Shown here one piece after another: positions 49,601-61,299 of a DNA stretch of 64,000 bases. Both the position numbers and the translations under genes were made by a program. Every line of letters begins with the position of its first letter. Position 1 is the stretch's first letter. This DNA is from Tenrec ecaudatus (taxonomy: Eukaryota > Chordata > Mammalia > Afrosoricida > Tenrecidae). The notes under the pieces are model-generated. The model was not told the origin of the DNA. It searched no databases and was given only the letters and a program-made list of their open reading frames with translations. The stretch spans positions 86,456,063 through 86,520,062 of the forward strand of contig NC_134545.1 of the NCBI RefSeq assembly GCF_050624435.1. Direction: 5' to 3'.

Positions 49601-52600
49601 ATTGTTCATAACAAAAAATAAAACCCAAATTAAGAAGTTCACCCCTCTTGTTTTCAATTACACTAAAATAGGCATTATTACTAAAGAGGCAAGCAAGCTA
49701 GCCTCCTATCAAACACCAAATAAGATACTTTTGAGGAACTATTATAACAATGCTCTCAAAAAACTGTTTTAACCAAGGGAATGATGTAAAACATCATGCT
49801 ACGAATTAAGTCCCAAGTAGTGGTAATTGCATAATACGGTGAACATGTGTGTCACTCAACAGGTAAAAAATGGTTAAAATTAGGACTTTTTTTTTTTACT
49901 ATATATTTCATCCCACCGTAAGAATAAAAAGAATAGACCCTGAGAATCCTTATTTTTAAGATTTTAGACCATACTTTACAGAAGCACAGTTCCCACCACT
50001 CTACACCTCTGCATTACCTCAGCCTCGGAGAGCTCCTTGTCACCATTGGGCTTGGTGTACTTCTCCTGCATGAAGGGGATCCAGGAAATTTTACATTTTT
50101 TAATGAAGGGGGTCACATCCACGGTGCCGAGGGCATAACCACATATGCCATCCTCATCTTCTAGAACAAAGCAGTAATCAAGACTGAGAGAAAGCAGTCC
50201 TCCTACTAGCCTGCTCAAAAAAAAAAAAAAGAGGGGCCAGAGTGAGTTTAACACAAAATCTTACTTACCAAGATCTTACTGCACTTGAATAACAAACTAA
50301 GCAGTGTAAAATGGTGTCAGAGCATAGTAAAACATAAAATAGGTTTTAAAAATCTCCCCCCCACCCCGCCCCACTCATTTTATCTCCCCTGAAGAGCATG
50401 CCAGACCTGGCTACCATATTAAGTATATATTCCCAAATCCAAAAACGGACCACATACTTGTCTCCAATAAGGTCAGGCTGACTTTGGAAAGGTAAACCAA
50501 CTCCATCGTCATACATCTCTCTGCAAATCTTGTACACGGACGCCTGGAAACACAACGTAGTTAAGCAAAACAGCAAGACGAAAACGGCGGCAGCAAAATC
50601 TAATACCAACATGATTTGTAAGTCTGCCAAACTCTCAAGAAGTACCGCCAAAAGATTGGCCTGTTAGCGAGAGATCCCCTCCGATTTGTTAAAAAAAAGG
50701 TTTATTCATTGGGTCACACATGCAAAAAGTGAGTCTAAGTAAGAATGAAGTTTTAGAAAATACTGAGGATTGTCTTTGTTTGCAGGGGTGGTTTTAATAG
50801 TAATAAATGCAAAATCTAGCCAACTGTAAGACTAAGCCTTTGTGCTTCATGTTCATAGTACTAGATTATTTCATGAACCAGGTTTGCTTCTTTCTTCAGC
50901 CAAGTCAATTGATTGTACATATTTCACAACCAAAACTTACAGTATACTAATACATGAGGAGGCTTCAAAAAGTTTATGTAGAAAAATCCCATTAACTTTT
51001 CATTAGTTTTCATGAATTTTTTGAAGCCTCCCATGAGAAGCAACTTTCCAAAAGCACCTCATTTGGACACACTGACTCTCGCAGGCCAGCCCTAACCAGC
51101 CTTCATTTGACTTGCTAAGGGAAGGGCCGAAAGCACAGGATGCCACAAGTCTGAACACCGTGGTTCCTTCTCAAGTCTGTCTGCACACATTCCCCTCCTC
51201 CTGTGGCCAGTGCTTCCATTCATGCTCTTCATCTGAGTTACATACCAGGGGCACCCAAAAGACGGAATTGTTTTCAAAGCTAATTAGATTTTTTTACAAA
51301 ACTACCTTATCACCTTCAAAGTACTCGCCATTATTACACTTAATAAATTTGTCAAATCTGTGATTCCATTCGTGGAAACATTTTTCCAACTCATCTATTT
51401 GGATGGCTGAAAGCACCTCCCTTGTTCTTTTCTTCACCTCTTCTCTGTTGTCAAATCACTGTCCTTATGTCCCTCTTCATTCGCAGAAACAAAAAGAAAT
51501 TGCATGGAGCGAGGTCAGGTGAGTAAGGTGGAGTAAGGTGCTTGAGGAAAGAGATTTTCTTTTTTTTCCAAAACTGGTGCACTGAGATGGCTGTGGGGGC
51601 AGGCGCATTGTCATGGTGGCAAAACCAGGCCACCTGCCACAATTCAGTCCCCTTCTGTTGCACACTGTTAAGCAATCTATTCAGAACCTCTAAAGCGAAA
51701 GTTTGATTAACAGTCTGACCTGGTGTAACTAGGTCATTTTCGTGCACTCGCAAGTTGATGGACGTCCAGAATGAGGTTTGTGATCATTCGACATTTCACC
51801 TTTTTTGAAACGTGAAAACCATTGAATATTTGTGTTTTTCCCACAGCACTGTCCTTGTAAGCTGTGTTCAACATCACAACAGTTTCTGTAGCGTTTTTCC
51901 CAAGTAGGAAACACAATTTCACAGCCACAAGCTGTGATCTCTTAAATCAGTCATCACAAAAAATGAGGTGTGAGTGACACTGCTTTTATGAAAACATCCA
52001 TGTGACCAGACAGAACCTTCCCAGACGACATCACTAACTCAACTAACTCACGGCAAGTTGCTCTACGCCTGCCTACCAGGCAGGTAAGATGTCTATGACC
52101 AAAGCTCCCTCCATCCAGTGGAATTCCGCTTTTTTGGTAGCCCCTCGTTTATGTTCACATGTACAAGAAAGAGTTTTAATTATTCAGTCTGAAGGAAAAC
52201 ATTAACTGTGCATCATAACCACCCAACACCCTGGTGGGTACATAATTACCTCATCTTTAGGAAAATATGGTCTGATAGTATAGACTTTGGAGGTAGGAGT
52301 CAGTGGAGGAGGTTGAAAAAAGAGATCATTTGCCCCATCGATTGGCAGCAAACGCTGTGGGAGGGAAAAACAGGAGATTGGTAAGTGCTGGGAGACAGGC
52401 GCTTCTTTACTGGCTGTGCACTGCAGACTACCAACTGACACTAACTGGCTACTGCAGGCAGGCCTGAAGGAGAGGCTGTACTACTGCCTTACTAATACAA
52501 ACACCTCTTTGCTGGGGGAGTGTTGCTGAGTAAAAACTACCCAAATTGAGTTATATAGTGGCATATTAATGGGGATTTAAATTTATGGTCAAAACAAAAA

Positions 52601-55600
52601 AAACAAAACAAAAAAACAATAAACAAACACAAAAACAACAAAATCTATTCCAATTATGACAATTTTTTTTTTTTTTTAAGAAAACAATCTTATAGAGACC
52701 ATCTCTACTAAAAGATGGCAGAACAGAATGTCAGGAGGAGAGGTTTGGTCTGAAGAGGGTTATCTGTCCAGGAGACGCTTTATCCCCAAAGCAATGCGCT
52801 TCAGTTTGCTGTGCGCAGCAGAGCACCTGTTGGGGGGAGAAAAGTAGACGCCTGAAAAGTCCATGAACAAACTCCAAGACCAAGGAAGCTTCAGTTTTTG
52901 TTCAAATTTTCACCAACGGACTGTTTTTTCAAGCACAAGCTTTTATTTATAAAACCACGGAAAAAGCAGCCAAAGCCCTTTCCCATTCACTTGCATGATT
53001 ACTCAGCTGTGTTGCTCATGGAATTTCCCCTGGCAGACAAGCATGCGCGCATTGTGCATTGCGGGCGCAGATTAAAAGGCTGTGCGACCTGCAAAGAAAC
53101 AATGTGAAGTGTAAACCTAGAGCCGCTGCGCGTCGCGGGCGCGGGGGAATTGGCAGCATCTCCTTCAGAAATTACTGTGAAAGAGGAGGAAAATTTGATT
53201 TAAGATCCATCTATGTAACTAAATTGAATTTGGGACCAGAAAGCCTTCGGCAGACCAATCCTTCCAGCCATCTGATGCGCAACATAAGGTTTCTCATAAA
53301 ACAAAGAAAATGTCAATTCAGTTGTGAATTCATATTGATACCTGGAACTCTCCTGCTAGACCACCTCTAAAGGCCCAGGGTTCTTGGTCTCCAATTAAGA
53401 ACTGTGCTGAAGAATGACTACGACACCCTGTTGAGATCAGATCCAAGCGGAGAATGTTACGAGAAAGGGGATTTCCTGGGTCTCAGACGACGTCCAACAA
53501 ACTAACAAACACTTGGTGGAAATAGCTCTCTAACAATTACTAACCCAGGGTTTTCAGGGCAAGGCTGTGATAATAACGACTTTTAAAAACACACCACGAA
53601 ATTCCAACAAGTGATGTTTCTTCCTCCCGTTCATGACTACCCACTGTTTCTAGTTTTACTGATACAGGACTGAAGTCCTGAGTCTGAGTACAAGTTTATA
53701 CTGTCCCTGGAGACAAGCACACTGCTTGCTCTTCAATGAAATCACAATATAAACCGAAATGAATGAGCTAATGAATGAGACAAACTTATTATCACAGCCC
53801 ATGAAGGAATTAAACCTGTCTGAAGTCACATTTTACAATTTGAGGAAGGGTACGGGAAAGGGAAAAGGGGGGAAAGGGGTAATCTTGTCAGAAAACTAAG
53901 GTCAGCAGAATAATTCAAATACAATGCAACTTTTTCCCTGATGAGAATCCAAATGGAAACTTTAGCATGCTGGGCCTGTTTGATTCTGACGTCACTGATG
54001 TTCCTTTTAACATTCTTTTGTTAAAAGTATGGCAGCACCTGGCTCCTCTAATCAACCAGGATCTGCTTTGCAATGCACTGAACCCGAGCGTGGGAAGGCA
54101 AGCTCGGAGGCCCAGATGTCAGCAGAAAGACCACTGCTTGCAAAGCTTCATGGGCAAGAGGAGTAGCCGACAGTAAGACATCATTTAAAGCAAATATTTG
54201 GAGCCCCAAATCACCTGCCTAGTCTTCTGACAAGATAAAGCAGCGCAAAACAGTTCTTTTCCATTTGAAGACAGCATTCTACCTCCTGTTCAAGTTAACA
54301 GTCTCATCAGTACAAGATACAGTGTGCTAGTCAGACAGTCCCAAAGCAACCACGTTTGTTCTCGTTTTAGGCCCTCTCAAGAGGCTGAATCTGGGATGGA
54401 CATTTTTTTAAGGGCAGGCGTGTGTGTATACATATATATATATATAGTTTTGGTTTGGGGTTGTTTTTAAAAAATATATATCATGTAGTATTTGTAAAAT
54501 AGATATGAGGGTCAGAATTGGAGTTAGGAAGAAAACCCGCCCCATTCCATAACTCAGTGCAATTTACACTGGGGAGTGGGGAAAGAGGGCGATGACTGTA
54601 CCTCTCAAACTTTAAGATCAGCCAATTTTCCCTAACCCCTACTTTGAGACCACAATATAACTAGCACTTTTAACTATTACGGTAAAAAGCTGCATGTACG
54701 AAGAGCTGTGTAAATGAAAATATGGTTAATGCCTCAGTCGCTGCGCAAACGTGACTTCAGTTCATGCCTACTGTCTGCAAATCTACCTGAGCTACCTCAC
54801 AGATAGACCTTTCAACTTAAACTAATTAATCATGACGCGCTGTGAACATCTGCCGCTGTCCATCCAATAGCAGTAGACACTTGTGCTGAGGATTCTCCCA
54901 TCTGTACACAATGGGGAAGAAGACAATAGAAGTCATTAGTAATCAAAAGTACTACATAGCCACATTCTTTAAAGGACTGAATGCCAACTGGAGTGGAGCG
55001 AGGAGGACAGCAGAGCTCCAGTCGGGGATCCCCCAAGATGACTAGGGAACGATGAAAACACTCTCTTGTCGGGAGTTTGGTGTGAGGGTATTGTGAATAC
55101 CAAGGTTATTCAAAACTGCTACAAGAGTTAGCTGTGCAAGTATGGAAAGCTACTAACCCCACAATTGCATAAAGAGCAGTAAAAAGCCTTAGGGGAGATA
55201 GGAACAATACTGTGCCATAATCAAGAATTTCATTTTTAATAACTCAAATTAAAACTCGAGTATCAGTATTTCAGATGATAGGCTTTTAAAGGGCCCTGGT
55301 GGCACACAATGTTAAGAGTGCCTGGCAAGTAACCAAAAGGTTGGTGTTTTAAACCCACGGGCCGCTCCCCAGGCGAAAAGATGTGGCCATCGGCTTCCGT
55401 ATAGATTATTGGCTTGGAATCCCTATGGGACGGGTCTACAGTCCTATAGGGTTGTGTTGAGTCAGAACTCCAAGCTCAAGGATTCAGATTTCAGGTTCAC
55501 TCCCTGTAAGGCTTCCTTATGGAAGTCTAAGGAAGTCCTTTGGTGGGGGGGGCATAAACACATAAGATTTAACTACTAAATGGAAAGCTGGCGGGTTGAA

Positions 55601-58600
55601 CCTACTCTGGGGCACCCCAGAAGGCAGGCCTGGGAAACTGTTTGATCACAGCTTACAAACTGCACGGGCAGGTAAGCTATGGGTCAGAATCGACAAGATG
55701 GCTGCTAGGATGATTTGGCCACAATTGAAAGCAAAAAACTTCATTTGACAACTCGTACATTTAAGGGCAGCTAGTTACCACAGACAAGAGGAATTTTTGA
55801 ACCTTTTAACAAGAAGTCAAATTCTCTCTTCTACCTACATTAGGAAACCAAAGAAAGTGCTATATTATTAAATTAATAATCAAATATTTTAACACAGGAA
55901 AACTCTTTATTTTTAAATACTTAAGAGCCAAACGATGTGAAAGGCAGCACATGAGACACTGCATTACTATGACTGTTGAGTCGAAGCTCACAGTGGTCAG
56001 CTCTCTTGCACAGTCAAGCCCAGGTAGCCCAGAGTATTTGTGACTACTATGAAGAACTGTGACGTTATCAGTCAGCCTTGCTGCCTGCTGGGTGCTATAT
56101 GTAAGTCCATGACATATTCCTTACAGCTGGATTGAAAACCTGGAAATGAAATGAAGTTCCTGGAAACACTTGGCCATGCTGGTGCTTTTTACTAAGTTTG
56201 AGAATCTTCAAAATCCAATTTTCAAAGGGGACATACAAAAGGCTATTTGCGGAGGCAGAGCGTTTGCAGGGGATTGGAATCCCCATCCCCTATTACATCA
56301 ATTACTTGGTAAAGGGATAAGAAAAAGCCACATGAAACAATACTAATAGCACCAGAATAGCCTTCCACTAAAGCTCGCATGCGCACAGGGCTGGGAGGAT
56401 GGCTTCCTCTTGCCAGGCCCCTTAGGTCACTTCAGCAATTGTTCTGTTAAACACGCATTAATGTCATCAAGACGCAGCAAGCAGCAGAGAGCTCACAGAG
56501 TCACATTTCACAGTGTCTGCATCTCCAAATCAGGTCAAAGTGCTATATGGGATTCCATCCAGGAAGCATTCAGTCAGAGCAAGTTAAAGTCAGTACTTTC
56601 TAAACATTTCCATGATATTTTTGCTTAATTAACCCAAGGGAGAAAAATTCATCTGCTTAATATAATTACTGAGACCTGCACCCCAAGTTTACAACAATGC
56701 CTACCTTTGAAAGAAACCTATCCAAAGAATCGGAAACTTGCCAATTCCCTAAAATGTTTTTCTCCCTATGGGATAATTTTTTTGGGGGGTGTGGGGTGGT
56801 AAGAAACATCGTATTTGAGGAGAAGAGATCATTCCTGTTGCACCTACCTAACCACTGTACAAAAGACTTCACCATAGACATTATACTCTTGATATCCCAA
56901 ACGTAGGAGTACATGTCGTAAAGGATGGTCCGGTTGGCGCAGTTGGAGAGCCGTGTGAACATCCCCATCACTAGTCCGCACAGCCCCTCGAACTGCGCTG
57001 CTCGTGACCGCCACTCCTCAATCTAGAGGGGAACAAGAGGAGACACAAGAACTGGCACATTTAACAAAGTCATCTCTAGTCACATGAATACATTAAAACG
57101 TTTACTACCAAGTACCTGCCAATTTATCCTGAGGGAAAAAAATAATAATCATGGGCCTAACCCCGCATAGTAACAGTTTCTCTCCCCAAATGGACAAAGA
57201 TTACTAAAGTAGCAAACTCAAGACTTTCCTTCCCTTCCGAAGGTCAAATGATGGGACTCAATGTACCAGACTGAACAGTCAACATCCACTTAGAAATCAC
57301 ATCTGAAATCTGGTCAATGTGTTGTCATTGATGAACCTCCTCCCGAGCACATGGGACCCATCCAGCTAGAACAGCAGGTCAAGGAAGGGTACTCACTTTT
57401 TCAGAGTCTTTTCCTTTGCAATTGACACTAACAACACTGCTATTTGCTCGAAGCCACTGGAACTCCCGTAACATCTGTGCTCCTTTGGGGCCATGTTCGT
57501 AAGGAAGGTAGAAAAGATCAGCAAGTAACTGCAAATCCTCCAGAGTCACTGGTTCTGCAGTGTACAAAGGTTTTTCATTAGGACCAGGCACAAACTGCTC
57601 CTTGTTGGTCTGCTCATCTGTCTGCATTGGGGCAACATCACTGTTGCAGTCATCCTGCATAGACATCTCCGGGGATTTGGATTCAGCTAGGCTCTCTTTA
57701 TCTGTGTCCATTGGTTTCAACTCCTCCGCCATTTTTGCCTCAACAATTTCCGTTAGTATCTGATTGTCATTCTTGTGATCTGGTTCCTCTTGTTTTTCCA
57801 CTACCATGTCCATGGGTTCCTCATCGGGCTGTTTCTTTTCGTCCTCCTTGGTCAGAGGTGCAGGCTCTCCACTCAAGGCTGCCCCCTGGCTCATAATGGG
57901 CTCCTGGTAAACGGTTGTAACCACAGTCGTGGCATTTAAAGAGGGTGCTGCGACTAGGGGAGCCCCATCAACCACGCTGGCTTTAGCTCCACTGTGTGCA
58001 ACTTGTCTACCTGTCAACAACAAAAAAACGTTACCACAAAGACAATCAGGAATTAACAGAACAAATCCGATTTAGAAAAAGACTGCTTCCTTGCCATGTT
58101 GTAACTGGAATCTCAAATAAGGTAAGCTCTATAAAAAAGTGTAACTTCTCTAAACCACTGGGAGGCAGGTGTGATAAAACATCCCTATACATGCCAACAT
58201 CTAATATTTTTCCCTTCTGAAAATTTGTATTTAAGTATCTATTTCAATAAAATATTTTAAAATAAACTAGCATTCCATCAAGACAGAAGTTATTTAAAAC
58301 CAAAAGTAAGATTTTTTTTTGCTTCATTCTCTATGATCCTTCAATTTCATCAGAGTTCATGTCGTGAGATAAGCCTGTGGTGAGGCACAAGGGAGTGTTC
58401 TTTCCTTTGTGGCTCAATCATGTGATCCAGCACTCCCTCCCCCTTATAAAACAAGGCCAAACTCACTGCTGTACTGATGAGGCACGCCAAACTCCTGCAG
58501 CCATTCAGTTAGCGCGAGCTTCAGAGCCATCTGTGGGCTGTAGAGCACATCGGTTTCAAGGTCTTCATCACTGCCCTCATTTTCTAGCTTTATCTGGATT

Positions 58601-61299
58601 GATACAGTGCTGTCTTCACTGTCAGCTGTGAGGAAAGTGCAAGCATAAAACCGTTGTTGTGACACAGGTCCCTGCCCGCGAGAGAAGTAAAACCACAGAA
58701 GCAATAACTGAAAGAACAAATTTGAAACAAGAATGCAGACATTCCACATGAACCTAACACACTGCTAAATAAATGTAAAACTTAAACATATTTATCTGTG
58801 AAAACAAGATTAATTTTAGTCACTCAAGAATCATTTGTAGCATGAAGAAGTACAAGACCCCATGTTTTAAATCTGTGTCTCCCACAGTGGGCAATAACCA
58901 CCCTCTCAGGGGTACTGGAGCAATCCTTTGGGCTACAAAAGCAAATACCTACATTTGATCCTGGATTAAGGGCCTCAGTACAAAATTTTTCATTGCCAGG
59001 GGAGATGCTAATAAAAAAATTTTTTTCCTGAAAAGTGGCGGAAAGTCAAGTAAATTTGGGAACCTATGCTTTTTTTTTTTTTGGCGGGAGGGGGGGAGTA
59101 GGAACCTATGCTTTACATAAAGATAACATTCCCTACCTCTAGGAGTTTATACAAAGACGCCCTGGTGGTGTAGTGGGTTAAGTATTAACCACAAGGCTAG
59201 GTGTTATATACCACCAGTTGCTCGTTAAAGGAAAGATAAGGCTTTCTACTTCTGTAAATATGCACAGTCTGGGAACCAACAGGGGCAGCTCCACTCTAGT
59301 GTACAGAGTCACGATGAGGCAGAATCGACTTGCTGGCAGTTAAGAGTGAGGAAGAGGATTATGACCAGGTGAGGGGAACAAACAGGAAAAGAATTATGGG
59401 CATGAAAATAAACCCCCTGTGGAAGACAGAACAGGAGACTGATCTAGAGCCCCAATACAGACTGCTACCTGTAAATGTACCACAATAAAGGAAAAATTAA
59501 CAATTTTGAAAAAGCTAGTGAGGATGGCCCATGATGAACACGCTAATGTCATGGTGTGTACATGTAAGAATTGCTGAATTGGCAAATACTTTGTTATTTT
59601 TTACAATGAAAAATAAATAACAACCCAAGTGGAAGGCGAAATTTTGAGAATGACAAGGGCAACGAATGTATAAGGGTGCTTTACTCAATTGATGTATGTA
59701 TGGATTGTGATAAAAGTTGTTATGAGCCCCAATAAAAAGATTTATTAAATAAAAACTAATAATAAAAGAAAAATAAATAACATTCTCTTCTTTAGAACTC
59801 TATTAAGTATTTTCTTCCTAAATAAATTTACCAAAATAAAAAAATAAACACATTACGTAAACTTAAGGGAAATCTAAATGCTATATAGAGTAACTCAGTG
59901 CTATCTAATCATCCAAAACATTCCATTTGGAATCAGGGTAACAGGAATATAAGACTGACTACAAAGGCTTCAAAGGCTGAGTTCTAACTTAAAAAGGAAT
60001 AAAGGAGGCCAAGACATTACGTAACTTATCCAAGGCCATTCAGAATGTCTTTTATTAAAGTCTTTCTTCTATCATATACATTATCTCATTAACAAGACTA
60101 ATCAATATAGCTTAATAAACTGCTGAAATTGTGATGACAAAGAAATACATACTTGCCAACAGCTGTAGTGAACTATATTCTCAAAGTCAAGGGTCAAGTA
60201 GAGTCTACTCACTCATTACTACATCCTTTCTCACTCCATTCATATTTGATTTGTACCATGTAGCAAGGGTGTGGATAGCAACATAATTGGCTTCAAATTC
60301 ACAATTTGGGTTAGTCAGGACTCCTTTTAGCCGTGGGATGAGTTCTGTGGATCTTCCTTTGTATGGACCCAGAAATAGCCTCTTCTGATCATAATCATTA
60401 GCATGGATGTTGTCCCAGATGACTGGAGCTCTCTTAATAATCTTAGAGACCTCTTCAATAGATTCGACTGGAATTTCTTTAGAAACAACTTTGGGACCTA
60501 GAAATAATGATTACTTGTTAGATCATCACACACGGGTCTTTAGAACATACACCACATATGACTTTCTATTTTTCCATGTGAGATATAAGGTTTCACAATG
60601 ATTTTTCTTCTTAAATTAACACAGCACATATATCTTTTGACTCAAAGCTTGATTTCCCTCATATTTCCTCAGATTTTTGCAGTCAAATTAGGTGTAGAAG
60701 TAGAACTAGTAATCAAAAGATATTTAAATATGCTTCTTTATACTGCTACCATGTTAATAAGAAAATTTTCACACTTTATGTACATTCTAATAAAACCTCC
60801 GACAAATCCCAATTAACCTAAGCTATAGAAGGTTTTATGCCTTTCATCCCTAGAAGGAAAGTTAATAAAACGAGATGTCTACTAGCTATCAATTTAGTAT
60901 AACAGCTTTCAGTCCCCCAAAAAGAACTGTCTCCTAGGACTGGGATCAATACCTTTCAGCCCAATTCACTATAGGGTCTATGTCAGTTATTCAGAAACTG
61001 ATTCATGGTATAATCGCCAAAGATGTACCTTGCAGCTCATGATAAGAACTTAGGATTTTTAAACAAAAGGGTATTTCAGCAGTGAAAATTAAGATTTCTG
61101 GCACTGTCTCAATTTTATAATTTTAAATTAAGCAGAATAGCCACTTCCTCTAGAGTCTAATTAAAATTTTACTACATTAACATTAAAGTTAAAAGCTTAC
61201 CTGTCCAAAGCACCTCAATTCCAGGGAGAAGCTTTTCACCCACAGTCCTTAAATAAGGAGACTGAGAGACATTTGGATAACAAAAAGTGCCACAATATT
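46495..61299 (-). CDS. OGA: OGA (MGEA5), protein O-GlcNAcase, exons 6-16 (5' part off window)
   Basis: Removes O-GlcNAc from Ser/Thr of nuclear and cytosolic proteins. Eleven exons join in frame over 2,099 nt and give residues 218-916, the same numbering as human OGA. The visible GH84 part has Tyr-219 (EYCGTF), Thr-250 (LWTGP), Trp-278, Asn-280 and Asp-285 ([11 protein letters not shown]) and Asn-313 (LTNPN). The catalytic Asp-174/175 exon is beyond 64,000. Exon 9 carries the disordered linker with Ser-405 (AHSGAK) and the caspase-3 site SVVD-413. The stalk helices follow, then the acetyltransferase-like domain (about 707-916) ending DVVILGRSL. All junctions are GT/AG. No frameshift is seen. 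Confidence 0.97.
46690..47150 (+). mobile_element. AfroSINE split by a LINE insertion
   Basis: SINE head GTGGTTGAGTGCTCAGC and TTCGAATCCACCAGCTGCTC lie at 46,700-46,764; the rest (GTAAAGATTTACAGCCTTGA) resumes at 47,025. Confidence 0.85.
46765..47024 (-). mobile_element. LINE 3' end with doubled tail, 15-bp target duplication
   Basis: Flanked by perfect copies of CCTTGGGACAAATTT (46,750-46,764 and 47,025-47,039). The minus strand has two successive LINE 3' ends: the inner one ends CCCTAATAAAATG, then a purine linker (TAAAAGATGAAAAGAGAAAA), then a second end with CCCCAATAAATTGTT and poly(A). Retrotransposed, 5' truncated. Confidence 0.92.
47248..47814 (+). mobile_element. LINE 3' end with target duplication
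   Basis: Flanks GAATATCCCTGAG (47,235-47,247) and GAACATCCCTGAG (47,815-47,827). Contains AATTCTACCTTGCAAGTCTG, AATAATTTATAAATTATCAA and the tail CCCTAATAAAATG plus A-run. Single tail. Confidence 0.9.
48334..48493 (-). CDS. OGA: OGA exon 15
   Basis: 160 nt, acceptor TTCCTCCAG, donor AATG|GTGAGC. Encodes [20 protein letters not shown] to SSLKAN. Residues 819-872. Confidence 0.96.
48555..48760 (+). mobile_element. AfroSINE in OGA intron 14
   Basis: GGTCAGCAATTCAAACACAC and GGTGGTTGACGTGGTTTTGG mark head and tail; diverged. Confidence 0.6.
49430..49525 (+). mobile_element. AfroSINE fragment in OGA intron 14
   Basis: GGAGCCTGGTGTTTTAGTGG and GTCAGCAGTTCAAAACCAGC: head part only. Confidence 0.75.
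50018..50210 (-). CDS. OGA: OGA exon 14
   Basis: 193 nt, acceptor TTTTGAGCAG after a T-run, donor GAG|GTAATG. Encodes [20 protein letters not shown] to KELSEAE. Residues 754-818, start of the acetyltransferase-like fold. Confidence 0.96.
50458..50543 (-). CDS. OGA: OGA exon 13
   Basis: 86 nt, acceptor GTGTTTCCAG, donor AA|GTATGT. Encodes [20 protein letters not shown] to DLIGD. Residues 726-754. Confidence 0.96.
50958..51031. mobile_element. palindromic mariner-type MITE
   Basis: About 74 bp with long inverted ends (GAGGCTTCAAAAAGTTTATG against CATGAATTTTTTGAAGCCTC) and a short core. CATGAG occurs just outside both ends. Confidence 0.75.
51247..52145 (-). mobile_element. mariner DNA transposon, near full length, inactive
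   Basis: Inverted ends AGGGGCACCCAAAAGACGGA and (inverse right) AGGGGCTACCAAAAAAGCGG bound about 0.9 kb. Minus-strand translation gives a broken mariner transposase: an N-terminal helix-turn-helix part (51,734-51,928) and a C-terminal part with [13 protein letters not shown] and [15 protein letters not shown] (51,451-51,753), which carry two of the catalytic Asp residues. Frameshifts separate the parts. It lies in OGA intron 12, about 105 bp past exon 12. Confidence 0.9.
52250..52354 (-). CDS. OGA: OGA exon 12
   Basis: 105 nt, acceptor CTCCCACAG, donor GAG|GTAATT. Encodes [18 protein letters not shown] to YFPKDE. Residues 691-725. Confidence 0.96.
52355..53341. other. OGA intron 11, no further feature
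   Basis: Holds an A/C-rich low-complexity run (52,588-52,640) and a T-run. Otherwise unrecognised. Confidence 0.4.
53342..53427 (-). CDS. OGA: OGA exon 11
   Basis: 86 nt, acceptor ATCTCAACAG, donor CAG|GTATCA. Encodes [19 protein letters not shown] to GEFQ. Residues 662-690. Confidence 0.96.
53428..55285. other. OGA intron 10, repeat-poor part
   Basis: 1.9 kb without repeats I can name except a TA run near 54,433-54,448. Unusual quiet stretch within a repeat-rich gene. Confidence 0.4.
55290..55720 (+). mobile_element. two AfroSINEs in tandem (OGA intron 10)
   Basis: First: GGGCCCTGGTGGCACACAAT to GTTGTGTTGAGTCAGAAC (about 55,290-55,470). Second: GGAAGTCCTTTGGTGGGGGG to GGGTCAGAATCGACAAGATG (about 55,530-55,705). 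Confidence 0.8.
55721..56847. other. OGA intron 10 next to exon 10; read-through frame
   Basis: The minus frame continues open from exon 10 to a stop at 56,666-56,668. An AATAAA lies at 55,907-55,912 (minus). See finding on the short isoform. Confidence 0.45.
56848..57022 (-). CDS. OGA: OGA exon 10
   Basis: 175 nt, acceptor TCCCCTCTAG, donor TTAG|GTAGGT. Encodes [20 protein letters not shown] to SFVQWL. Residues 604-662, stalk helices. Confidence 0.96.
57397..58010 (-). CDS. OGA: OGA exon 9 (large linker exon)
   Basis: 614 nt, acceptor GTTGACAG, donor AAA|GTGAGT. Encodes [15 protein letters not shown], a Glu/Asp/Lys-rich disordered stretch ([18 protein letters not shown]), then ordered stalk text ([18 protein letters not shown]). 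Residues 399-603. Confidence 0.96.
58467..58625 (-). CDS. OGA: OGA exon 8
   Basis: 159 nt, acceptor TTCCTCACAG, donor AGCA|GTGAGT. Encodes [20 protein letters not shown] to VPHQYS. Residues 346-399. Confidence 0.96.
59155..59340 (+). mobile_element. AfroSINE in OGA intron 7
   Basis: GACGCCCTGGTGGTGTAGTG head, GGCAGAATCGACTTGCTGGC tail; full length. Confidence 0.85.
59632..59755 (+). mobile_element. LINE 3' end (OGA intron 7)
   Basis: Short tail copy: AATTGATGTATGTATGGATT and GAGCCCCAATAAAAAG then A-rich end. Single tail. Confidence 0.8.
60213..60497 (-). CDS. OGA: OGA exon 7
   Basis: 285 nt, acceptor TTATTTCTAG, donor ATGA|GTGAGT. Encodes [16 protein letters not shown] to GVRKDVVM with the substrate-binding residues [10 protein letters not shown] and LTNPN. 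Residues 251-346. Confidence 0.96.
60498..61200. other. OGA intron 6, nothing recognised
   Basis: AT-rich unique-looking intron. Confidence 0.45.
61201..61299 (-). CDS. OGA: OGA exon 6 (first in window)
   Basis: 99 nt, acceptor CACATTCAG, donor ACAG|GTAAGC. Encodes (E)[19 protein letters not shown] to IEVLWTG. Residues 218-251. The next 2.7 kb shows no exon 5. Confidence 0.95.

Noticed and set aside
51451-51928. Possible domesticated transposase gene
   Set aside because: The mariner frames are separated by shifts and stops and there is no sign of splicing into OGA.
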